IMG/VR virus record: IMGVR_UViG_3300033153_007620
Location: 1 to 59,687 of that record
Source: a virus
Strand: one strand, 5' to 3'
Length of the DNA: 59,687 nucleotides
This document shows, piece by piece, positions 7,645 through 14,909 of this stretch (position 1 is the stretch's first letter; each line of letters begins with the position of its first letter). Both the position numbers and the translations under genes were made by a program. The notes beneath the pieces are model-generated. The model saw only the letters and a list, made by a program, of their open reading frames with translations. It was not told the DNA's origin and made no database searches.

Positions 7645-7920
7645 ATGAGAGTGAAAAATATGCTGAGTGATGCAGGAAATAGAATTGCAAATCAATTTAT
7701 TATTATGGATGATGAAAATAAAATTGTTTATTTTCAAAGTTATAATATTATTATTGTAAAAAGAGATGATAAAACCGGACAAATTACACTCGACACTGAA
7801 AAATGGGATTATTCAGCAACTACCGGGAAATATAGAAATTTGTTTTTAAATGAAACAATAGCCGAAACAAGAAAAAAAATAAAAACAGGTTTATATAAAT
7901 TAGAAAATTTAAATAAGTAG
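7645..7920 (+). CDS. Conserved phage/plasmid small protein (DUF8033-like)
   Basis: 91 aa, SD AAGGGGG. The whole length resembles a small family seen in phages and plasmids of low-GC bacteria. The features are an N-terminal 'N(R/K)IANQFII', then 'FQSYNIIIVKRDD', a central aromatic 'WDYSATTGKYRNLFL', and a C-terminal 'ETIAETRKKIKTGLYKLENLN'. I believe this is the family called DUF8033, but I cannot verify the number. Function unknown. It is the only gene of the island that I recognise as a member of a known family. Confidence 0.6.
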   Translation: MRVKNMLSDAGNRIANQFIIMDDENKIVYFQSYNIIIVKRDDKTGQITLDTEKWDYSATTGKYRNLFLNETIAETRKKIKTGLYKLENLNK

Positions 7921-7994
7921 TTGACTTATAGGATACACTATATTAATATCTATAGTGTATCTATATAAATTAATTATTTTATGGAGTGGTAAAA
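7921..7994 (+). promoter_or_regulatory. Operator-promoter-leader module, copy 1
   Basis: TTGACT (7921-7926), 17 bp, TAATAT (7944-7949). A perfect 11-bp inverted repeat GATACACTATA (7932-7942) / TATAGTGTATC (7951-7961) brackets the -10, as expected for an operator. The leader then reads TATATAAATTAATTATTTT and GGAGTGG (SD, 7983-7989) before ATG at 7995. The module recurs at 8851 and 9690. Confidence 0.8.
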
Positions 7995-8615
7995 ATGGAA
8001 AAAAAGAAAACAGATTTTAACAGTAATGTAAATCAAAACATTAAACAGAAATTCGTAGGACAGCATATTTATTGTAATGTGAGTATGATGTTACAGGAAT
8101 TACAGGAATTGAATCAATTAGATTCTGAGAGGGGGGTAAACATTTTTGATCATGTTACTCCGTACGGAATTTTTGAAGATGCTGAAATTGATGAAACGGA
8201 AGTTAACGAAAAAATTGACGAAATTCAGGATAAAATTTCAGAGCTTGAAGAGATCGCAGATTATTACGGAGACAAATCACTGGAATTCTGTTCTGAAGAT
8301 GCAGGAAACAATTATGATATATTGGAGGAAAAAGGAAACAATTTAATTTTAAAATTGGAAGATAAAATTACAGAATTAGAAGAAATGGAATTTGACCAAT
8401 ATCCTGAAATTTTAGAATATTATACAGTTAGTGATTTTTTAGCTAATAAATTAAAAGAAAATAATCATATAATAATAGATGTTTATTACTGTAAAATATG
8501 GGGACGTGGAACCAGTGGGCAGGCTATTTTATTAGATAATGTTATTTCAGAAATTTGTAATGATATGCAAATTCTTGAGGGTCAATCTTATTCATGGGCA
8601 AAAAAGGAGGATTGA
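7995..8615 (+). CDS. 206-aa acidic coiled-coil protein
   Basis: The ATG at 7995 is chosen over an in-frame GTG at 7986, because that GTG is part of the SD (GGAGTGG) shared by all three modules. The central region (residues 50-135) is a long acidic coiled coil (ETEVNEKIDEIQDKISELEEI ... KLEDKITELEEM). The C-terminal part 'YCKIWGRGTSGQAILLDNVISEI' and 'ILEGQSYSW' looks like a compact domain that I recall from other phage and plasmid proteins without a known function. Strongly negative charge. Under control of operator module 1. Confidence 0.65.
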   Translation: MEKKKTDFNSNVNQNIKQKFVGQHIYCNVSMMLQELQELNQLDSERGVNIFDHVTPYGIFEDAEIDETEVNEKIDEIQDKISELEEIADYYGDKSLEFCSEDAGNNYDILEEKGNNLILKLEDKITELEEMEFDQYPEILEYYTVSDFLANKLKENNHIIIDVYYCKIWGRGTSGQAILLDNVISEICNDMQILEGQSYSWAKKED

Positions 8616-8617
8616 AT

Positions 8618-8761
8618 TTGATATATATTTTAGTTTTTATTATTGTCTATGCTCCATATTTTATTATTAATCGTATTGTAAAAATACACGATAGTAAAAT
8701 AAATAGTATAGAGTCACGAATTCAAAATATTAGTAATGCTATGAAAAATAAAGGAGAATAG
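8618..8761 (+). CDS. 47-aa single-pass membrane protein (TTG start)
   Basis: TTG start eight bases after AGGAGG, three bases beyond the stop of the acidic gene. Residues 2-20 (IYILVFIIVYAPYFIINRI) form one transmembrane helix. A basic, then mixed, helical tail (VKIHDSKINSIESRIQNIS) follows. The topology suggests an inner-membrane micropeptide. Function unknown. Confidence 0.6.
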   Translation: MIYILVFIIVYAPYFIINRIVKIHDSKINSIESRIQNISNAMKNKGE

Positions 8762-8764
8762 AAA

Positions 8765-8854
8765 ATGAGTAAAAAAAATTATAATAAACAGAATAGAAAA
8801 TTAAAACGAGATTTAAAACAGGGAAACTATAATAAAAAAATTAAAAATAGTTGA
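8765..8854 (+). CDS. 29-aa highly basic peptide
   Basis: ATG at 8765 behind AAAGGAGAATAG. The peptide is almost entirely Lys, Asn, Arg, Gln and Tyr. The TGA stop sits inside the TTGACT -35 of operator module 2. The strong SD and tight spacing make translation plausible; nothing more can be said. Confidence 0.4.
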   Translation: MSKKNYNKQNRKLKRDLKQGNYNKKIKNS

Positions 8855-8924
8855 CTTATACGATACACTAATATATTATTGTTAGTGTATCTATATAAAT
8901 TAATTATTTTATGGAGTGGTAAAA
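8851..8924 (+). promoter_or_regulatory. Operator-promoter-leader module, copy 2
   Basis: TTGACT (8851-8856), 17 bp, TATTAT (8874-8879). Inverted repeat GATACACTAA (8862-8871) / TTAGTGTATC (8882-8891) brackets the -10. The downstream leader from CTATATAAATTAATTATTTT to the GGAGTGG SD is identical to copy 1, while the sequence between the operator arms differs. Confidence 0.8.
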
Positions 8925-9686
8925 ATGGAATATATAGAATTTAGTAAGAGATTAAAAACAGAAATGAAAAATTGCAAGATTAACGGCTATGCAAATATTA
9001 AAAAAACAGCTCAGTATTTGCATGTTATCCTAGAAAATGCAAAATATAGTAGTAATTTGTCGGGAAGTTGTACATTTTCTGAAAATGTAAAATTGTATAA
9101 AAAACATCATTTTGCTGGCATTGACGATTGTAAAAATATAATAACCGAAATTCTTAAAATTGATTATAATGTATATAAGGATTATGATAAAATAATAAAT
9201 CTTTTAAATATATCTGACAGTGAAATTTCTGACTTGTGGTATTTATGGATTAAAAACAGTCAAAGATATATAAATGATGTTTTAAGAGGATATTGTACAG
9301 AGGATAAAAAAGAAATGGAAATTCTTAAAACAATAGAAAAAAAATCGATTGGCTTTTACGGTCGATCAGGCGGTTATATTGGTTTTAATTCTGAATATAA
9401 ATTTGACGACATAGAATATATTATTGATTTAATAGAAAATAATGAGATAAACGAGGAATTTGACTACAGTACACTACAATCTGATATTGTTACAAATTTT
9501 GAAATTATCGCAGGATATAAATTGATACTGGAAGATATAAAAGTTATTGTTGAAAATTCTTCATTTTTAGATGAATTAAAATACAGATATACTATTGAAA
9601 TAGAGAATAATAAAGCAATCCAGAAAATCATTATAAATGAATGCAAGCAGCAGGAATTTAGTTTTGAACCGGAAATTAATTTTTAA
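8925..9686 (+). CDS. 253-aa hypothetical protein
   Basis: Start ATG at 8925 behind GGAGTGG; the in-frame GTG at 8916 lies within the SD. Mostly helical, with Lys/Asn/Ile bias. A Gly-rich loop 'SIGFYGRSGGYIGFNSEYKFDD' sits near residues 145-165. No Cys pairs, membrane helices or catalytic signature recognised. Transcribed from operator module 2 and probably co-regulated with its module-sharing neighbours. Confidence 0.65.
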   Translation: MEYIEFSKRLKTEMKNCKINGYANIKKTAQYLHVILENAKYSSNLSGSCTFSENVKLYKKHHFAGIDDCKNIITEILKIDYNVYKDYDKIINLLNISDSEISDLWYLWIKNSQRYINDVLRGYCTEDKKEMEILKTIEKKSIGFYGRSGGYIGFNSEYKFDDIEYIIDLIENNEINEEFDYSTLQSDIVTNFEIIAGYKLILEDIKVIVENSSFLDELKYRYTIEIENNKAIQKIIINECKQQEFSFEPEINF

Positions 9687-9689
9687 TAG

Positions 9690-9760
9690 TTGACTTATTG
9701 ACTACATTAGTAATATTATTAGTGTAATTATATAATTAATTATTTTATGGAGTGGTAAAA
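9690..9760 (+). promoter_or_regulatory. Operator-promoter-leader module, copy 3 (degenerate)
   Basis: TTGACT (9690-9695) followed after 18 bp by TATTAT (9714-9719). The operator arms are TACATTA (9703-9709) and TAGTGTA (9720-9726), one mismatch from the palindrome of copies 1 and 2. The leader TTAATTATTTTATGGAGTGG is conserved up to the ATG at 9761. Confidence 0.7.
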
Positions 9761-10420
9761 ATGACAGACAGAATTGAGGATTATGAAAAACAGGAATTTA
9801 CCGGAGTTGATGTAAGTTTGGAAATTTCGCTTTTTGAGTATGGGTTGATATGGGGTAAAAATAAAGAATGCGCTGAAGATGAGTTCCTTTTTATTCACGG
9901 AATTGCTATAGATGATGGTTGCAATTATATTGATTTTGATAGTGGTTATTTAAATAAAGAAGACTTTGCAACCGGATTTTATTTTGACGACGATAATATA
10001 AAAGATATAGAAGATTTTACTGGAATGTCAAAAAATGAATTAATTGATAATTTCCCTTATTCAGTATCGGATATTGTAGGTTATCACGGCGCGGTTAACG
10101 TGTTCGGTTGCAATGCATACGGCGGTTACAAAATTTATAATGATGATCTTATAATGGACAAATTAGCAAATTCTTTACCTTCTGGCAGTGGCATAAACTC
10201 TGACTGGTATATATGGACAGAAAACAATATAATTAGTGCTGAAAATGATTTTTATCAGCCTGAATTTGATTATGTAAAGTTTATTGTTAAAATAGATATA
10301 GATAATATTAATGATTTTATAATAGAATTTGATAGTGAAGCGGAAATTCTTGCAGTAGATAATTGCAGTGGTTATTTAAACGATACAATTGCAGCAAGTT
10401 TAAAAGAAATCGAATTTTAA
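9761..10420 (+). CDS. 219-aa strongly acidic protein
   Basis: Start ATG at 9761 behind GGAGTGG. Asp and Glu dominate (FYFDDDNIKDIEDFTG, KIDIDNINDFIIEFDSEAEI), with a central Gly/aromatic segment 'VGYHGAVNVFGCNAYGGYKIY'. Strong net negative charge is common among phage proteins that mimic DNA or bind basic host proteins, but that is only an analogy. No family recognised. Third gene controlled by the shared operator module. Confidence 0.65.
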   Translation: MTDRIEDYEKQEFTGVDVSLEISLFEYGLIWGKNKECAEDEFLFIHGIAIDDGCNYIDFDSGYLNKEDFATGFYFDDDNIKDIEDFTGMSKNELIDNFPYSVSDIVGYHGAVNVFGCNAYGGYKIYNDDLIMDKLANSLPSGSGINSDWYIWTENNIISAENDFYQPEFDYVKFIVKIDIDNINDFIIEFDSEAEILAVDNCSGYLNDTIAASLKEIEF

Positions 10421-10436
10421 AAGGAGAAAATTAAAC

Positions 10437-10529
10437 ATGGACAACATTTATTTAATATTCAACTTGGATTATGATTATGAAATGTCAGAAATTGAAGAAC
10501 AAGAGATTTTAACAGAATTCGGATATTAA
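10437..10529 (+). CDS. 30-aa acidic peptide
   Basis: ATG at 10437 behind AAAGGAGAAAA, encoding MDNIYLIFNLDYDYEMSEIE and ten more residues. Acidic, no motif. The SD is among the best in this region, which supports translation. Confidence 0.45.
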   Translation: MDNIYLIFNLDYDYEMSEIEEQEILTEFGY

Positions 10530-10561
10530 TTATTTTATGGAGAGGATAAAATGTTTTATCC
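10530..10561 (+). promoter_or_regulatory. Leader remnant with a perfect 18-bp palindrome
   Basis: The segment TTAATTATTTTATGGAG repeats the end of the three modules but is followed by GGATAAAA (10544-10551), TG, TTTTATCC (10554-10561), a perfect 18-bp palindrome. The ATG inside it opens only a six-codon frame. This may be a fourth, gutted copy of the module, now serving as an operator or a terminator-like hairpin. Confidence 0.5.
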
Positions 10562-10587
10562 TTTCTGTTGAATTAAATTAATATTTA

Positions 10588-10615
10588 TTGTAAAAATTAA
10601 AAACCGTGTTATACT
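10588..10615 (+). promoter_or_regulatory. Extended -10 promoter
   Basis: TTGTAA (10588-10593), 16 bp, TATACT (10610-10615), with TGT directly before the -10. Precedes the gene at 10646 by 30 nt. Confidence 0.55.
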
Positions 10616-10645
10616 AATAGGTATAAGTTTAAAAAGAGGTATCAA

Positions 10646-10885
10646 ATGTCAGATACAAAAAAAGAAATCGCTTGCCAACATGGAGCATTAAAACGACTGA
10701 GTAATAATAATTCGGATATAGCACTAAAATTTGTTTTATGGCACGATTCGATAATTGCTAAAATATTCAGGAATTTAATAAATGAATTTGAGAATAAATA
10801 TAATTGCTGTCCTACAGTTGATCAATTGATCTGGTTAACATCGGAAATATTGAAAACTGATATTAGTAAAATAAAATTTGATTAA
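10646..10885 (+). CDS. 79-aa hypothetical protein
   Basis: SD AAGAGGT. A small, mainly helical protein (NSDIALKFVLWHDSIIAKIFRNLINEFENKYNCCPTVDQLIWLTSEIL) with three Cys but no pairing motif. Ends ten bases before the next gene, with which it is probably co-transcribed. No family recognised. Confidence 0.55.
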   Translation: MSDTKKEIACQHGALKRLSNNNSDIALKFVLWHDSIIAKIFRNLINEFENKYNCCPTVDQLIWLTSEILKTDISKIKFD

Positions 10886-10894
10886 GGGGATAAA

Positions 10895-11239
10895 ATGAGA
10901 AAAGGAATGGTGGAATTAACAGATAGATATCATAAATATATTGACAGTTGGTATGATGAAGACAAGCATAAATTTCGTCAGATTTTAATTACAGACTATG
11001 AATTATCCTCAGATGCTATTGTCATATTTATGAGGATTTATGAACATAGTAGACCGTTAATTCTCTTCGGTTCTGTATTTAATAATTCCAATAATACAAA
11101 TTTCATCATAAAAGAAAATAGATTAAAATATGCTAAAGAATTAATGAAATATAAATTTATAGAGAAAATTATTAAAATAAAAGATTATTATGCAGTTGAC
11201 TCATACAATGAATATGCTAAAGTTACAATATATCTATAA
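10895..11239 (+). CDS. 114-aa hypothetical protein
   Basis: SD AAGGGG close to the ATG. Alpha/beta composition with 'YHKYIDSWYDEDKHKFRQILITDY' and 'AIVIFMRIYEHSRPLILFGSVF'. No recognised motif. Same extreme AT codon bias as the rest of the island. Confidence 0.55.
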   Translation: MRKGMVELTDRYHKYIDSWYDEDKHKFRQILITDYELSSDAIVIFMRIYEHSRPLILFGSVFNNSNNTNFIIKENRLKYAKELMKYKFIEKIIKIKDYYAVDSYNEYAKVTIYL

Positions 11240-11252
11240 AATAAGAAAGGAT

Positions 11253-11345
11253 ATGATAATAAAATTAACAGAATTATATAATAATGACCTACTAAATGAT
11301 GTTGTAACTAACTTTGATTCTGTATATTCAGATTATTTTGAATAA
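11253..11345 (+). CDS. 30-aa acidic peptide
   Basis: ATG at 11253 behind AAGAAAGG, encoding MIIKLTELYNNDLLNDVVTN and ten more residues ending DYFE. Plausible small gene; no motif. Confidence 0.4.
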   Translation: MIIKLTELYNNDLLNDVVTNFDSVYSDYFE

Positions 11346-11361
11346 ATAAAATAAATTAAAA

Positions 11362-11517
11362 ATATTTCTAGTTGCATTACCAGTTTTTAGAAACTCAAAA
11401 GGATTTAATCATAAAACAATACTCGTATCTGCTAAAAGTAGGCTAGATGCAATAAATTTAGTTTATCATCTCAGATCTAACGATAACATCGGAGAAATAA
11501 AAGAAGTATTTTATTAA
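11362..11517 (+). pseudogene. Open frame without a start codon, probable gene remnant
   Basis: A frame of about 51 codons reads 'IFLVALPVFRNSKGFNHKTI' then 'LVSAKSRLDAINLVYHLRSN' and ends 'GEIKEVFY' at a TAA. It looks protein-like. In-frame codons back to the preceding stop (11347-11349) offer no ATG, GTG or TTG, and no SD is present. Only an ATA at 11362 could serve as start. Most likely a 5'-truncated or mutated small gene, or one read with a rare start. Confidence 0.5.
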
Positions 11518-11535
11518 AACAAAAAGGCGGGTAAT

Positions 11536-11688
11536 ATGAAATCTGAATATAATAAAATTAACAGAACATTGCAGAATTTAAAAACTGCAAATAGAATTTG
11601 CATTATGAATAATAAAGATAATTTTACAATTGATTTACTAGAAACAAAAATTAAACAGTATGAAAAATTATTAAAAGCAGTGAAATAA
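11536..11688 (+). CDS. 50-aa basic helical protein
   Basis: ATG at 11536 behind GGCGGG. It encodes two basic helices (NKINRTLQNLKTANRICIMN and FTIDLLETKIKQYEKLLKAV). No recognised motif. Confidence 0.5.
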   Translation: MKSEYNKINRTLQNLKTANRICIMNNKDNFTIDLLETKIKQYEKLLKAVK

Positions 11689-11700
11689 TAAAAATATATC

Positions 11701-11729
11701 TTGACTCTTTTTAAAATAATGATTATCTT
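11701..11729 (+). promoter_or_regulatory. Promoter for the 62-aa gene
   Basis: TTGACT (11701-11706), 17 bp, TATCTT (11724-11729), followed by a TAGGAG SD. The TTGACT form of the -35 is the one used in the operator modules. Confidence 0.6.
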
Positions 11730-11748
11730 GTCTATAGGAGTTAAAAAC

Positions 11749-11937
11749 ATGGAAACAAAAAAACGGATTTTATTTACTATCTTAAGACAAGATAATTTAA
11801 CTAATGTACAATATGAGCGTGCTATTAATATGTTAATGACAATTGACAGTAAATTGGCGCAACAGGAAATTGATAGACAGTATATAATTCATGCTGCTAG
11901 CCTTGGAATTACTCCAGATCTTAAAAAGGTTGGATGA
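11749..11937 (+). CDS. 62-aa helical protein
   Basis: ATG at 11749 is chosen because the upstream in-frame TTG (11701) is the -35 of the promoter and a TAGGAG SD lies in front of 11749. Helical and mixed-charge (TKKRILFTILRQDNLTNVQY ... LMTIDSKLAQQEIDRQYIIHAA). Last gene of the AT-rich island. No family recognised. Confidence 0.55.
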   Translation: METKKRILFTILRQDNLTNVQYERAINMLMTIDSKLAQQEIDRQYIIHAASLGITPDLKKVG

Positions 11938-12694
11938 AATGAAACTACCACTATATAAATACAATCTAATACAGAGCTAATAAACAGCAAATGATAAATA
12001 AGATAATCCTCCACTAATAATATACTATATGAACATAGTTTCATATGTGCATTGTTTCATAGGTCTAGATGTACGTTTCAAGTGTACACAATAAAGATAA
12101 TAAAATAGTGTGTATAATAATACGTAGATAAGCTATAGTATATTATATTAATGTTAGTATAGTTATATAGGAAGTAAAGTTATTGTATAGGCTATAATAA
12201 AAGAGAATTAGAAAAGAATGTAATAGAGAGAACAAAGTTGTTAGTAGTGTAAATGCATAGCAGATAAGAAGATAGATAATAATATGGGAAAATAGGCAGA
12301 TGTTACGGAGATAAGGAAGGCTGGAATTTGTATTCAAATGCAATTGATTGACTAATTGTTTTATATTTATTATCTTACATATGACTAATAAGTGCAAAAT
12401 TGCAATAAATGCATTGATAAGAATTCATAAACACTTCAAATTATATTAGCCGGATAACCTGCTATAAGAGTATATCCCACTAGTACAGGGGGTGGAGTTG
12501 CTTAGGTCGGAAGAGCCTATATGACCTTCTTGTATTCAAGTACGCTCTATTTTGAAAGTCGTGCTATAATTAACTAATAGGGACTTGATATCACACACTA
12601 TAAACAGACCCCCTCTTTGTTATATAGCAAAATTAAGTCTACTCAAATTTTTTTAGAAAATAAATATCTAATAATCCACTATAAGGAGTTTCAT
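11938..12694. other. Long non-coding stretch, possible structured RNA near 12450-12540
   Basis: No supported gene in about 750 nt. The left two thirds are AT-rich with short inverted repeats: ATATGAA/TTCATAT near 12027, and TGTAC/GTACA near 12070. From about 12450 the sequence becomes GC-richer. It holds AGGTC/GACCT arms, GGAAGA/TCTTC-like arms that would cross them, and a TTCAAGTAC tRNA-like box. No complete tRNA cloverleaf could be built. This part could be a small RNA or decayed mobile element. TGCTATAAT at 12562-12570 is an extended -10 likely to serve the next gene; its -35 is poor. Confidence 0.4.
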
Positions 12695-13564
12695 GTGATT
12701 AAACGAAAAACAAAAGAGCAATTTAAAAATGAATTTATTAAAAATGCCAGAATTAAATACGGAGATCAATATACTTTTGATAAAGTAAATTATATTAATT
12801 CCCGTACTCCAGTCATTATTACTTGCAAAGATCATGGGGATTTTAAAAGAAAACCCAGTTTGTTTCTTAACGGAAGAACTTGCTCAAAATGTAATGCAGA
12901 CAATACTCTTAATGGAACAGATAAAGAATCCAGAGTAAGATCCTACATAAATAAAGGTAAAAACAAATATGAGGATCAGTATGATTACTCTAAAATAGAA
13001 GAAGATTTTATTGATCGAAATAGCGAGGTGAAAATCATCTGCAAAGACCATGGAGAGTTCACTGTTAAAATGTTGTATCATTTAAGTAACGAAGGAACTT
13101 CTGGATGCAAGGATTGTGGGCATTGGGATTTATCAGCAAAGATCAATAGCAGGTATACTGAAGAACGATTCTCAAATGAGATTAAAGAAATGGGTTTGTA
13201 TGATGTAGTTCTTTCCTCCTTTACTGGTTTAAAGAGTACATGCAAGCTCCTCTGCCCTATTCATGGGGAGTTTGAGCGTATTGCTAGAACTATGTTGCAA
13301 GGAGGTAAATGTCCCGATTGTGATAAAGAAGCAAAAAGAAAAAGAATGAGCAGAACTAAAGAGCAATTTATTGTAGAATCTAAAGGATTATATGACGATC
13401 TTTTTTCTTATGATAAGCTGGAATATAAAAATGATAAAACTGAAGTGGAATTATATTGTAATAAACATTCTAAATATTTTTTTGTTACACCTCATTTCCA
13501 TTTGAATGAATATAGTTACAGTGGATGCAGAGAATGTGATTCTGAACTTAGTAAAGAAAAATAA
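12695..13564 (+). CDS. Zinc-repeat (DUF723-type) protein lacking a nuclease domain
   Basis: GTG start at 12695 behind AAGGAG, giving 289 aa. Four imperfect repeats of about 65 residues follow the pattern '[YF]x[DE]x[FY]xYxKxxY', 'VxIxCKDHGxF' and 'xxCxxC'. This is the DUF723-style DNA-binding repeat often fused to HNH nucleases in phages, and the one used in the genes at 18274 and 23494. Unlike those, the frame ends in the middle of the pattern with no C-terminal HNH. It may be a C-terminally truncated homing endonuclease or a DNA-binding protein in its own right. Confidence 0.75.
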   Translation: MIKRKTKEQFKNEFIKNARIKYGDQYTFDKVNYINSRTPVIITCKDHGDFKRKPSLFLNGRTCSKCNADNTLNGTDKESRVRSYINKGKNKYEDQYDYSKIEEDFIDRNSEVKIICKDHGEFTVKMLYHLSNEGTSGCKDCGHWDLSAKINSRYTEERFSNEIKEMGLYDVVLSSFTGLKSTCKLLCPIHGEFERIARTMLQGGKCPDCDKEAKRKRMSRTKEQFIVESKGLYDDLFSYDKLEYKNDKTEVELYCNKHSKYFFVTPHFHLNEYSYSGCRECDSELSKEK

Positions 13565-13577
13565 TTTGTTACGTTCT

Positions 13578-13594
13578 CCCTATAGGGCTTTTTT
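13578..13594 (+). terminator. Weak terminator after the zinc-repeat gene
   Basis: CCC-TATA-GGG followed by C and six T residues, 14 bp after the stop codon. The stem is only three base pairs, so efficiency is doubtful. Confidence 0.3.
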
Positions 13595-13684
13595 AAGTTT
13601 TTATTAGTAGTTTTTTGCTCTTATTCGTTTTAATGGGTCTAGAGACATAATTTCGTTTTTCTCCCTATAAAGTAATATATTATC

Positions 13685-13713
13685 TTGACAATAGTATCCA
13701 TCTGTGTTATAGT
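13685..13713 (+). promoter_or_regulatory. Promoter for the 13.7-15.4 kb small-gene operon
   Basis: TTGACA (13685-13690), 17 bp, TATAGT (13708-13713) with TGT before the -10. Confidence 0.7.
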
Positions 13714-13730
13714 TTAATTATGGAGGAAAC

Positions 13731-13793
13731 ATGTTTGAAATTAGTTTGATTGCTTTAATGATTATTGGGTTGATGTTAGTAGAATTTTATTAG
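13731..13793 (+). CDS. 20-aa membrane micropeptide
   Basis: ATG at 13731 behind GGAGG, encoding MFEISLIALMIIGLMLVEFY. It is a single hydrophobic helix. First frame after a consensus promoter with an excellent SD, so translation is likely; it may be a leader peptide or a small membrane effector. Confidence 0.45.
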   Translation: MFEISLIALMIIGLMLVEFY

Positions 13794-13806
13794 AATAGGA
13801 GGACAT

Positions 13807-13890
13807 ATGAAAACGAAAGATGAAGAGATTGAAGAGTTGAAAAACAAATTAAAGTTCTCGAAAAAGGAGAATCAAAATGAATCAGATTGA
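13807..13890 (+). CDS. 27-aa charged peptide
   Basis: ATG at 13807 behind AGGAGG, encoding MKTKDEEIEELKNKLKFSKK and seven more residues. It overlaps the start of the next gene by 14 nt, which suggests translational coupling. Helical and highly charged. Confidence 0.45.
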   Translation: MKTKDEEIEELKNKLKFSKKENQNESD

Positions 13891-14383
13891 AGAAAAATGC
13901 TGCATGTATATAGATATAATCAATGCAATGGGAAAAGATTCTTTGTTGGAGCCAGATAGAGCTAAACTACATAGTGAAATATGTGATCTTGTAGGTATAC
14001 CACACAATACAACTAAACATATAACAGGTGATCTCATGGGTGTTTCGGGTAGGCAATTGTATTCTTCGTTATTGCACTTAAAAGAAGAGCTTAAAAAGAA
14101 AAGCAAAGATGACATAATAAAATCAGAGCTTCATACATATAGAGAGATATGGGGATCATCAACTAGGTATACAAAAGAGGCATCAGTAAAAATATACAAT
14201 AAGTTGATTTCTATAAAAACTAGCTGTGATGAAGCCCATCAATTCTATATTGAAATGTCTCTTGTGGAATTAGAGATGAGGCATAAATTGGTTTTTGGGA
14301 ATGAGATAGTTCGTGATGTTATTTTACTCGATAATAAAACAATTGGAGCCTTCAATAAACTCAAGGGAGAATTAAATGAATAA
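13877..14383 (+). CDS. 168-aa hypothetical protein
   Basis: SD AAAAGGAG lies inside the preceding small frame. Predominantly helical and charged (LLHLKEELKKKSKDDIIKSELHTYREIWG; MSLVELEMRHKLVFGNEIV). No Walker, helix-turn-helix or metal-binding motif recognised. It overlaps the next gene by 8 nt. Part of a compact early-type operon. Confidence 0.6.
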   Translation: MNQIEEKCCMYIDIINAMGKDSLLEPDRAKLHSEICDLVGIPHNTTKHITGDLMGVSGRQLYSSLLHLKEELKKKSKDDIIKSELHTYREIWGSSTRYTKEASVKIYNKLISIKTSCDEAHQFYIEMSLVELEMRHKLVFGNEIVRDVILLDNKTIGAFNKLKGELNE

Positions 14384-14909
14384 ATGTGAAAACCCAAAAT
14401 GTGATAATGGTATGATATTGGGTGCATACCCATATCCTTGCCCAGACTGCAACGGAGCAGGCATACAGCCGGAACCAACTATTAAGAAATCCTTAACAGT
14501 TGAAAAATCAATTGATGAGGAGATAAGAGCGGCGTTTGAAAAGGATTTAGTTTTATCTGTAGAAACGGAAAGCTTATATTCGATGAATAATAATTATGAA
14601 CAAAATTGGGATAGTTTTGATTTGTTAGAAAAAAATACAGTTCCGATGAAAGACCTCGTTCATTCTATCGTGTATGATTTTAATGAAGCAGCCCAAAAAT
14701 ATCAGAAAGAAATCGTAACACTCAACCATAAAATAGTTCTTCACAAATCAAGAGAGACACATTTACTTGAGAAGATTGAAAAAATGAAATGCTGCGGGAA
14801 TTGTGATCAAGAAAATTTACAATCAGACTGTTTAATTTCAGAGACAGATATAAGGCAACATAAGTATATTTGCGACAACTGGAAGCCAAAGGACAACACA
14901 CAAACATGA
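14376..14909 (+). CDS. 177-aa protein with N- and C-terminal cysteine motifs
   Basis: Residues 4-30 (CENPKCDNG ... PCPDCNGAG) form a zinc knuckle reminiscent of the DnaJ central zinc domain (CxxCxGxG). The C-terminus (KCCGNCDQ ... SDC ... YICDNWKP) carries the C-x2-C ... C ... C-x-x-W tail common in small phage proteins. Between them is a coiled-coil stretch. Probably a zinc-binding protein; partner unknown. It overlaps the preceding gene by 8 nt. Confidence 0.6.
   Translation: MNKCENPKCDNGMILGAYPYPCPDCNGAGIQPEPTIKKSLTVEKSIDEEIRAAFEKDLVLSVETESLYSMNNNYEQNWDSFDLLEKNTVPMKDLVHSIVYDFNEAAQKYQKEIVTLNHKIVLHKSRETHLLEKIEKMKCCGNCDQENLQSDCLISETDIRQHKYICDNWKPKDNTQT

Noticed and set aside
12143-12397. Leftward 84-codon hydrophobic frame
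   Set aside because: No SD or promoter on that strand; the hydrophobicity reflects antisense AT-rich DNA.
12450-12560. A tRNA gene
   Set aside because: A T-loop-like TTCAAGTAC is present, but acceptor, D and anticodon stems cannot be formed together.
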